This document shows, piece after piece, positions 51,866 through 57,744 of a stretch of 57,744 nucleotides of DNA (the first letter of the stretch is position 1; each line of letters begins with the position of its first letter). The stretch is taken from positions 1 through 57,744 of the forward strand of contig JAFWNJ010000029.1 in assembly GCA_017510425.1 (NCBI GenBank), read 5' to 3'. Origin of the DNA: Candidatus Saccharimonadota bacterium (GTDB taxonomy: Bacteria > Patescibacteriota > Saccharimonadia > Saccharimonadales > Saccharimonadaceae). Made by a program: the position numbers and the translations under genes. The notes beneath the pieces are model-generated. The model saw only the letters and a program-made list of their open reading frames with translations, made no database searches and was not told where the DNA came from.

Positions 51866-52936
51866 CTATTTCTTAGCGATTGAGAGTGAGATCTTGCGAC
51901 CTTCTTTGTCAATGTCAAGCACTTTGAAACTCTTGCGCTCGTTAAGAGTGAAAATTTTCTCAGGATCTACGTCGGAGCCTTCACCCAGCTCGGAGACATG
52001 AACCAAAGCTTCCACGGCTGGAGAGATCTGCACGAATGCACCAAACGGGGTAATCCTTGTGACTGTACCCTCGACTTTGGCGCCCTTCTTAAGATTTTCA
52101 ACCTCTGAAATCCAAGGGTCTTCGACTAATTGCTTCATCGAAAGAGACAGGCGCTCCTTATCAATAGCAATAATCTTGGCTTCAATGATATCGCCAACTT
52201 TGACGTAATCCGAAGGATTGCTGACACGCTCCCATGAGATTTCTGAGATGTGAATAAGTCCCTCAATGCCGTCGACATTCACAAAAACGCCAAAATCAAC
52301 GACACCGGTAACCACACCTTTGACCACATCGCCAACTTTAAGTTCAGCGAATCTCTCGGCTAGTCCGTCTTTGATGGCTTCTTTCTCAGAAAGGATTAAC
52401 TTATTTTCCTTCTTGTTGGCATCTAGGATGCGAGCTTTAATAGTCTTCCCTACTAGAGAATTGAGTCTCTGCAAAATCTCATCCTTATCCGAAGAGCCAA
52501 CCCGTGGGTAGTGCTCAGCCGAAAGCTGTGAGACTGGCAAGAAACCGCGAATACCTTCGTACTCCACCAGTAAACCACCTCTGTTCGCATCAAACGGAGT
52601 GACATCTATCGTCTCGTTATTCTCGAGCTTAGATAAAATCTCGTCCCAACCCTTGTCTTTAACGGCTTTGCGAAGAGAAAGCAGGACATATCCGTCGTCC
52701 ATTTCGGCCTCAATCACTGAAACCGTCACCTCATCGCCTACGTTAAGATTCTTGACGAAAGAAGCTTCACGACGTGGAATTAACCCTACGCCCTGAGCGC
52801 CTAGATCGACTAGAATCTCGTGCTTTTTAACAGATAACACCTTACCTGTTACAGTGTCTCCTGCGACTGCTTTTTTGAATGAGTCCTCGTTCTCCGCAAG
52901 GAGATCATCCATTGTTGTTTTTTTGGCATCTGCCAT
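51866..52936 (-). CDS. rpsA: 30S ribosomal protein S1 (four S1 domains)
   Basis: 356 residues with four S1 RNA-binding repeats, starting near residues 25 (GDTVTGKVLSVKKHEILVDLG), 110, 200 (GDVVKGVVTGVVDFGVFVNVDGIEGLIHISE) and 285 (GAKVEGTVTRITPFGAFVQI). E. coli S1 has six; four is common in Gram-positive and CPR bacteria. The start has AAAGGA upstream at normal distance. S1 helps unfold structured mRNAs; here many mRNAs appear leaderless and would not need it. Upstream is the long inverted repeat around B3. Confidence 0.93.
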   Translation of the reverse strand: MADAKKTTMDDLLAENEDSFKKAVAGDTVTGKVLSVKKHEILVDLGAQGVGLIPRREASFVKNLNVGDEVTVSVIEAEMDDGYVLLSLRKAVKDKGWDEILSKLENNETIDVTPFDANRGGLLVEYEGIRGFLPVSQLSAEHYPRVGSSDKDEILQRLNSLVGKTIKARILDANKKENKLILSEKEAIKDGLAERFAELKVGDVVKGVVTGVVDFGVFVNVDGIEGLIHISEISWERVSNPSDYVKVGDIIEAKIIAIDKERLSLSMKQLVEDPWISEVENLKKGAKVEGTVTRITPFGAFVQISPAVEALVHVSELGEGSDVDPEKIFTLNERKSFKVLDIDKEGRKISLSIAKK

Positions 52937-52953
52937 AATTAAAAAATCCTTTC

Positions 52954-53132
52954 TTTAGATTCACTCATCAGTACTTGATAAACCTTATCAGTCATGCGCT
53001 GGGCGGGTCCTGCCGCTTTTTTCTTCCCCCGCTCGGCTCTCGCGGGGGACCCCCTTCAAAAGCGTCACCCGCCCATGCGTTGCTCTGCTGGAGCATATAC
53101 CCATCAATTAACTACTGATGAGTGAATCTAAA
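52954..53132. repeat. Inverted repeat enclosing element B3
   Basis: 20-base perfect arms TTTAGATTCACTCATCAGTA (52954-52973) and complement (53113-53132), locus-specific, bracketing B3 between the divergent rpsA and ROK genes. Confidence 0.8.
53000..53074 (+). repeat. Palindromic element family B, copy B3
   Basis: GGGCGGGT/ACCCGCCC, bulges CCTGCC and GTC, inner stem GCTTTT/AAAAGC, hairpin CCCCCGC/GCGGGGG with loop TCGGCTCTC. Same core as B2, different inner stem but still paired. Confidence 0.88.
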
Positions 53133-53162
53133 ACTACGATTAATTATAGCAAATTTCTGTGC

Positions 53163-53174
53163 TATAATCAAGGT
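53163..53174 (+). promoter_or_regulatory. Leaderless-type promoter of the ROK gene
   Basis: TGC-TATAAT (53163-53168), six bases, ATG at 53175; an upstream in-frame ATG at 53118 lies within the inverted repeat and is not the start. Confidence 0.72.
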
Positions 53175-53963
53175 ATGTATCTTGCGATAGACATTGGAGG
53201 CACTAAGACGTTGATTGCGCTGTTCTCGAAGCGAGGTAGGGTGGTTAGACGTCGGAAGTTTCAGACTGCACAGGGGTCTAGGACTTTTATTAATGACCTA
53301 ACTGAGGCGTTGCAGCAGTTTAGGAGGTATAAAATCAAGTCGATTGTCGTGGCGATTCCTGGGCTTGTACAAAAAAATTATTCAGTCAAGTTTGGCAATC
53401 GTAATTGGGATGGGATTGATATTTTTACCCCTGTAAACGAGTTGTTCGGTTGCCCAATTTGGTTTGAAAACGATGCTAATCTAGCCACACTTTATGAGGG
53501 CCATAGGATTCCTGGAAGGACTGTTTTTCTAACCTTTTCGACTGGGATTGGCGGCGGAATTGTCGAGAAAAATACCATTCTTCCCCTCTCTAATGATTTT
53601 GAGCCGGGACATTGGCTATATGATTATGATGGAAGTCGTTTGGAATGGGAGGACATAGCTGCTGCTAGGGCTCTTGAGAGGCACTATCATGTTGATTATG
53701 CCACTAATCTACGCAAGAAGGCCATCCTTAAGGATATTGCCGCACGGGTTAATCTAGGACTTCCTGATGTCATCCAAAAGTATCACCCTGACACTATCGT
53801 ATTAGGGGGGCCACTTGGGAAAATCTTTAAGTTATATGTGAAGTTCCTACCCAAATATCCTGATGTGAAGCTAAAGAGGCCGAAACGCCCGAATGAATCC
53901 GTAATTTATGGCTGTTATCTATATGCCAAACAACAGAATGATACTAGTGCAGCTTCCAAATGA
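53175..53963 (+). CDS. ROK-family sugar kinase-like protein
   Basis: 262 residues. The ATP-binding start is MYLAIDIGGTKTLIALF; WFENDANLATLYEGH and FLTFSTGIGGGIVEKN are the ROK substrate and phosphate motifs. The usual zinc-binding CGxxGCxE cluster is missing, and the protein is about 40 residues short. Activity as glucokinase-type enzyme is plausible but not certain. Its stop overlaps the next start as ATGA, so the two are coupled. Confidence 0.85.
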   Translation: MYLAIDIGGTKTLIALFSKRGRVVRRRKFQTAQGSRTFINDLTEALQQFRRYKIKSIVVAIPGLVQKNYSVKFGNRNWDGIDIFTPVNELFGCPIWFENDANLATLYEGHRIPGRTVFLTFSTGIGGGIVEKNTILPLSNDFEPGHWLYDYDGSRLEWEDIAAARALERHYHVDYATNLRKKAILKDIAARVNLGLPDVIQKYHPDTIVLGGPLGKIFKLYVKFLPKYPDVKLKRPKRPNESVIYGCYLYAKQQNDTSAASK

Positions 53964-54373
53964 ATGAAAAGTTATTAGAACAGATTAAACTAGACTATCC
54001 AGAGTTCAGATTTGTCTCTGGTAAGCGGTTCTCTTTCCGACCGCCTAGGACGATCGTCGTTGGCACGGAAGAGGCCAATTGGGAACCCCAATTACTGCAT
54101 GAACTGGCACATGCACTGCTTAAACATCGCTCTTTTGACACCGATATAAAAAGGCTCCGAATGGAGGCCGATGCCTGGGAAAAGGCCCAGGAGCTCGCGG
54201 CTCATTACTTTATTAAAATAGATGAGAATTTCATTCAGACGGAACTGGACACTTACAGGGATTGGCTGCACAAAAAATCGCGTTGCCCGGAATGCGGGTT
54301 AACACGATTTCAGACACCAGATGGTCGATATCATTGCCCGTCCTGTGAAAACTTCAAAAACAACAAAAAATAG
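53960..54373 (+). CDS. HExxH zincin-like protein with C-terminal zinc ribbon
   Basis: 137 residues. A metallopeptidase motif, LLHELAHALLKH, lies at about residue 50; a downstream Glu (RMEADAWEKAQ) could be the third ligand. The C-terminus has two CxxC pairs (CPECG ... CPSCE), a zinc ribbon. It resembles ImmA/IrrE-type or SprT-like small zincins. It overlaps the ROK gene by four bases. Role unknown. Confidence 0.75.
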   Translation: MNEKLLEQIKLDYPEFRFVSGKRFSFRPPRTIVVGTEEANWEPQLLHELAHALLKHRSFDTDIKRLRMEADAWEKAQELAAHYFIKIDENFIQTELDTYRDWLHKKSRCPECGLTRFQTPDGRYHCPSCENFKNNKK

Positions 54374-54404
54374 CATTATTCTTTTAACAAGTTCTGTCTA
54401 TCTC

Positions 54405-54487
54405 TGGGCGGGTCCTGTCGCCGTCTCCTCCCCCAAAAATGACACATGCATTTTTGGGGGACCCCCTCCGACGACACCACCCGCCCA
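54405..54487 (+). repeat. Palindromic element family B, copy B4
   Basis: GGGCGGGT/ACCCGCCC, CCTGTC bulge, inner stem with one mismatch (GCCGTC/GACGAC), and hairpin CCCCCAAAAATG/CATTTTTGGGGG. Outer flanks AAAATAGCATTA (54367-54378) and complement (54511-54522) extend the fold up to the stop codons of both convergent genes. Confidence 0.85.
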
Positions 54488-54524
54488 TGAGATGATACTC
54501 GTTTCAAGCGTAATGCTATTTTAA

Positions 54525-54728
54525 TTAGGCAGCTTTCTTAGCTGGGCCACGACGGGAGATACGACCACCCTTGGCACCTGCAATACGTGCAAGAGCAGGG
54601 TTGGCAGCAAATCCGCCGGTGTGACCATTTTGGCCACCTTTTTTACCAATACGAGCATAGAATTCTTTGCCGTATTTAGCTTTGTTAGTAGCAGCAGCTT
54701 TCATGCCGCCAGCTTTAGTTCCAGACAT
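54525..54728 (-). CDS. KGG-motif small basic protein
   Basis: 67 residues, Lys/Gly/Ala-rich. Two KGG-type motifs are visible, FYARIGKKGGQNGH and ARIAGAKGGRISRRG, the pattern of the stress-induced KGG family (PF10685-like). Possibly a nucleic-acid-binding protein. The start has TAGGAG upstream. Confidence 0.75.
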   Translation of the reverse strand: MSGTKAGGMKAAATNKAKYGKEFYARIGKKGGQNGHTGGFAANPALARIAGAKGGRISRRGPAKKAA

Positions 54729-54896
54729 CTAGAACTCCTATCTGCCCACCAAAATGTTAAATTAATAACTATGAGCTTATTATACCATAGTGCTTATTAT
54801 TTGTCAATATGCTAATTCTTTAAAATATGTTGTAATATTGTGGAAAAAGCCGAACAGATTTTAAGTACTTTTTTACACATTTTGTGGAAAAAGCTA

Positions 54897-54925
54897 TTGA
54901 CAATATGCATTTCGTGAGATAAAAT
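54897..54925 (+). promoter_or_regulatory. Consensus promoter of small RNA
   Basis: TTGACA (54897-54902), 17 bases, TAAAAT (54920-54925). Confidence 0.8.
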
Positions 54926-54931
54926 GGGGTT

Positions 54932-55019
54932 AGTTTTGAGTAGGTAAACTGCGAGGACTACTCAAAATAATGTATGACCTTGGAACCGCCCCCTAAACAC
55001 CGGGCGGTTCCGCTTTTTT
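54932..55019 (+). ncRNA. Small structured RNA, two hairpins
   Basis: About 88 bases. Hairpin 1 is TTTTGAGTAG/CTACTCAAAA (54934-54967, 14-base loop). Then comes AATGTATGACCTT (54969-54981), shared with the division-cluster leader at 28024-28036 (minus). Hairpin 2 is GGAACCGCCC/GGGCGGTTCC (54982-55011), followed by TTTTTT as terminator. It could also encode MYDLGTAP as a leader peptide. The following ABC gene has its own promoter. Confidence 0.65.
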
Positions 55020-55038
55020 GTGCTTTGATAGTTGGTGG

Positions 55039-55050
55039 TATAATAATAAT
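55039..55050 (+). promoter_or_regulatory. Leaderless-type promoter of the ABC operon
   Basis: TGG-TATAAT (55039-55044), six bases, ATG at 55051. Confidence 0.72.
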
Positions 55051-55758
55051 ATGATAGAGATAAAAAATGTTAGTAAGTTTTATGGGACTAAGAAAGCGCT
55101 AGACAATGTGTCTTTTGAGGTTAATAAGGGGGAGATTTTTGCGTTTATCGGGCATAATGGCGCTGGTAAAACCACTCTGATTAAGTCTATTTGTGGGATT
55201 TTGGATTTTGAGGAGGGGGAGATACTGATTGACGGTAAGTCGATCCAAGAAGACCCCTTAGAATGCAAGCGAAAAATGGCCTATATTCCAGATGATCCAG
55301 AGTTATATGAAGACATGAAAGCTATTAAATACATTAATTTCATCTGCGATATGTACGATACCCCGTCAGAGGTAAGGGAGCCAAATATCCGACGCTATGC
55401 CGAGATGTTTAATATGGAGAGTGAGCTTAGCAATACCATTCGATCCTTCTCGCATGGCATGAAGCAGAAAATAGCCCTAATTGCTGCGCTTTCGCATGAA
55501 CCAAAAATCCTTATTATGGATGAACCTTTTGTAGGGTTGGACCCGAAAGCAATTTTTGACATGAAGGAGGTAATGAGGGGAATAGTAAAAAATGGTGGAA
55601 CGATATTCTTCTCTACTCACATCCTGGATATGGCCGAAAAATTGTGTGACAGAGTAGCTATTGTGAAGAAAGGCCAGATTGTGAAAGTAGGCGACATGAA
55701 AAAGATTCGTGGTGATAAGTCGCTTGAGAAAGTATTCCTGGAGCTTGAGGGTAAATAA
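55051..55758 (+). CDS. ABC transporter ATP-binding protein
   Basis: 235 residues. Walker A GHNGAGKTT, signature FSHGMKQKIAL, Walker B ILIMDEPFVGLDPKA and the switch His in FFSTHILD are intact. It is the ABC-2-type exporter class. The start at 55051 is set by the upstream -10 box, excluding 55018. The stop overlaps the permease start as TAATG. Confidence 0.93.
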   Translation: MIEIKNVSKFYGTKKALDNVSFEVNKGEIFAFIGHNGAGKTTLIKSICGILDFEEGEILIDGKSIQEDPLECKRKMAYIPDDPELYEDMKAIKYINFICDMYDTPSEVREPNIRRYAEMFNMESELSNTIRSFSHGMKQKIALIAALSHEPKILIMDEPFVGLDPKAIFDMKEVMRGIVKNGGTIFFSTHILDMAEKLCDRVAIVKKGQIVKVGDMKKIRGDKSLEKVFLELEGK

Positions 55759-57371
55759 TGAATAAGCTTATTTCCCTACTTAAAGCATTGATGTCAAGTG
55801 GGGTGCAACTTTTTAACTATCGCGGCAAGACTGAGCGTTCTAGGCGCGTGATGCCTTTTGTGCTGGGCGTATTTATGGGGATACTGATGCTTCTTAGCGG
55901 AAATGCAACGATGGCGGAGCTGAAAGAGACTGGGGCTGAGACAACGATTCTTTCAATATATACTATGATCACAACACTCATTATCGTAATGGAGGGCAGT
56001 TATAAGGCCATAGATTTATTGTTCAAACCACGCGATAACGACACGCTGCTCGCTATGCCAATTAAGAAATCTACTATTATTTTTGCGCGAATGATCAAGT
56101 TTTATTTATTTGAGATGATATATTGCTTAATTTTCCTTTTGCCTGCTGTTGTTGCTTACGCAACGAACGTAGATGTTGGAATGTCGTTCTACCTGGTGGC
56201 GGTGACCATGTTAATACTAATACCAGTAATACCAATGGCGGTGGCCTGCCTTATCGGACTAGTAATTGCAGCTGCATCAGGAAGGTTTAAACACAAGACT
56301 TTTCTCCAAGTTGTATTCTCTTTCGTAGTGATGTTTGCTTCAATTGGGCTGGTTTTCTTACTTGACTCGTCTCCCGATATTGACGGTGGTGGAATGGTGG
56401 CGTTTTCCAACAAAATTACAGAATACTATTACCCGGCATCGACTTTCATCGACCTTGTAACGAAGTTCGATGTGCTGAAGTATTTGATTTTCATCGCGAT
56501 TAATCTTGTAGTACTGGCGCTGACGGTGTTTATAGTCAGCCGGTACTGCTTCCGAATCATTTCACGACTCAATATAGCAAAACGAACCGAAAGCATAAAG
56601 GCAAAGTATTCCTTCGTGCGACACAGTCAAACTTCTGCAATGGTCAGAAAGGAGATTACACGCTATTTTAATACTCCTGTACTGCTCATGAACACGGCGA
56701 TGGGATTAGTGTTTTTTGCAATAGCAACAGGAGTTCTTTGTTTTAATTTTGACGATATGGCCAATTCGCTTTTATCTTCAACCGACAAATTCCCACTTAC
56801 TGTTGAACAGATGAAATCATTCTTGCCTGGAATGACATTTGCGATGGTAGCGTTTGCTAGCCTGCTAACTTGTATTACAGCGACAATGATTTCGTTGGAG
56901 GGTGGAGCCATTAATATCCTCAAGTCTCTACCAATTAGCGGAATTAAGGTGATTATGACCAAAGTGCTAACCGCAATGATTCTAATTGTACCCGTGACAG
57001 CACTCGGTAGCCTAGTGATGGCGATAAGATTTCAGTTTGGAGTACTAGAGACAATTCTGGTCCTAGTCGGTGTGATACTGTTCCCACTAGTGACGGAGTT
57101 AATTGGTATCTTGATTAACCTCAGATATCCGCGATTTGATGCTGATAACGATACTGTGGTAGTGAGGCAGAGTGCGAGTGTCATGACAGCGACATTTCTC
57201 GGACTCGGGATGGTACTTTTGACCGTTTCGCTAATATTTACCACAATTTTCCTGGCAGGACAAATAGCTGGATTATTAATCATTAATGCAGTATATCTAA
57301 TTATTGCGTTATTCCTATACTTCGCAATCGCAATGCGTGGCGAAGAAAAGTTCTTAAAACTGACGGCATAG
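55758..57371 (+). CDS. ABC transporter permease
   Basis: 537 residues with about twelve hydrophobic segments. Two halves are separated by a hydrophilic part (about 270-300). LFKPRDNDTLLAMPIKKSTI near residue 92 is typical of ABC-2-type exporters of the putative ABC exporter family. The partner is the ATPase before it. Substrate unknown. Confidence 0.85.
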   Translation: MNKLISLLKALMSSGVQLFNYRGKTERSRRVMPFVLGVFMGILMLLSGNATMAELKETGAETTILSIYTMITTLIIVMEGSYKAIDLLFKPRDNDTLLAMPIKKSTIIFARMIKFYLFEMIYCLIFLLPAVVAYATNVDVGMSFYLVAVTMLILIPVIPMAVACLIGLVIAAASGRFKHKTFLQVVFSFVVMFASIGLVFLLDSSPDIDGGGMVAFSNKITEYYYPASTFIDLVTKFDVLKYLIFIAINLVVLALTVFIVSRYCFRIISRLNIAKRTESIKAKYSFVRHSQTSAMVRKEITRYFNTPVLLMNTAMGLVFFAIATGVLCFNFDDMANSLLSSTDKFPLTVEQMKSFLPGMTFAMVAFASLLTCITATMISLEGGAINILKSLPISGIKVIMTKVLTAMILIVPVTALGSLVMAIRFQFGVLETILVLVGVILFPLVTELIGILINLRYPRFDADNDTVVVRQSASVMTATFLGLGMVLLTVSLIFTTIFLAGQIAGLLIINAVYLIIALFLYFAIAMRGEEKFLKLTA

Positions 57372-57519
57372 CTACTACTTATTGTTTGATGATGAATGCA
57401 GAGTACTAAAAAATCGGCCAAATGCCGATTCATATGCAATCTGGTGATGGTAAATTGGGCAGTCATTAATAATCTATAGAGAGGATAACAAGGCGAGACT
57501 ACTGGATTACTATAAAAAA
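57372..57519 (+). other. Intergenic stretch after the ABC operon
   Basis: Contains AATCGGC-CAAAT-GCCGATT (about 57413-57431), preceded by A-rich sequence, a possible terminator. No ORF seen. Confidence 0.4.
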
Positions 57520-57563
57520 GAAGTTCCCGTCTCAGCGAATGCTTCGCCCTCGTGAACTTCAAT
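57510..57563 (-). ncRNA. Very short RNA (about 54 bases) on the minus strand
   Basis: A promoter TTGACA-17-TAAAAT (57570-57598, minus) leads directly into GAAGTTC/GAACTTC (57520-57560), enclosing GCGAA-TGC-TTCGC, then a T-rich run. The transcript would be mostly the hairpin and its terminator. Confidence 0.5.
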
Positions 57564-57569
57564 ACTTTT

Positions 57570-57598
57570 ATTTTACCTCAGAAGGCTATTAATGTCAA
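57570..57598 (-). promoter_or_regulatory. Consensus promoter for the short RNA
   Basis: On the minus strand TTGACA (57593-57598), 17 bases, TAAAAT (57570-57575). Confidence 0.7.
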
Positions 57599-57744
57599 TA
57601 GCTTGTATGCGTCCATAACATATTAGACTTTTCCTGATCCAATTTTAGCATATAAATATAAGCTCTTAATGGCGGAATTTGTACGTTTTTGTTTTCTGGA
57701 TTACGATGATTAAAATGAGGTCTTTTGGTATTGTAAAAGATACA

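Noticed and set aside
54969-55019. T-box leader for the ABC operon (TGGAACCGC next to a terminator)
   Set aside because: The RNA is too short for stem I and specifier loop, and the operon has its own leaderless promoter downstream of the terminator.
1-57744. CRISPR array or recoded genetic code
   Set aside because: No regularly spaced short repeats with unique spacers were seen; TGA ends several genes, such as the first gene and the ROK gene, so the code is standard.

Overview
The window looks like chromosomal DNA of a Patescibacteria (CPR) bacterium, most likely Candidatus Saccharibacteria (TM7). The basis is gene content: very compact housekeeping genes (short IF-2, Pth, Fmt and ROK proteins), a reduced division/peptidoglycan cluster, many charged single-pass membrane proteins of unknown role, a large VirD4/TraG-like ATPase, a KGG-motif protein, and no biosynthetic pathways. 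There is no rRNA here, so the assignment is an inference. UGA is used as a stop, so the code is standard, unlike Gracilibacteria/Absconditabacteria. A bile-salt-hydrolase-type enzyme suggests an animal-associated lineage.

Layout. 1-8.8 kb: end of a DsbA-like gene, a sortase, PEGA and DUF4367-type membrane proteins, gltX, a surface protein and a YerB-like protein, with tRNA-Leu and tRNA-Glu. 8.9-20.8 kb: der, PIN-PhoH, pth, dprA, a structured RNA locus, topA, a sigma-region-4/HARE-HTH protein and the VirD4-like ATPase. 21.6-29.1 kb, minus strand: rsmH, a 21-codon ORF, a structured leader, ftsL-like, ftsI, mraY, ftsW, murG and ftsQ-like. 29.7-41.5 kb: an accessory-rich stretch with a KwaB-like protein, a CYTH protein, two modular adhesin-like proteins, recJ, an FNT channel, priA and a choloylglycine hydrolase. 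41.7-46.7 kb: def-fmt, infB, tRNA-Asn, a small export protein and a TetR-like regulator. 46.7-49.9 kb: a two-gene cassette bounded by inverted palindromic elements. 49.9-57.7 kb: an acyl-CoA ligase, rpsA, ROK and zincin genes, a KGG protein, a small RNA locus, an ABC exporter and a second small RNA.

Three genome-wide patterns matter most. (1) Sixteen genes have a -10 box (TATAAT-like, 15 with an extended TGn) ending 6 or 7 bases before the ATG, the geometry of leaderless mRNAs; other genes have classical Shine-Dalgarno leaders. (2) Two families of long palindromic elements are dispersed. Family A has five copies of 130-143 bp; family B has four copies of about 50-83 bp, one of them in frame inside ftsI. 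A further palindrome lies in frame inside priA. Stems differ between copies but remain self-complementary, which argues that the fold itself is maintained. (3) Several non-coding loci look like expressed structured RNAs, and two of them share a 13-base motif between a TTTT..AAAA-edged hairpin and a GC-rich hairpin.

The housekeeping genes cover translation, peptidoglycan assembly and DNA repair/uptake (dprA, recJ, priA). The accessory genes (surface modules plus sortase, KwaB-like, PDDEXK nuclease, bile salt hydrolase) sit next to the family A palindromes and probably mediate host contact and defence.
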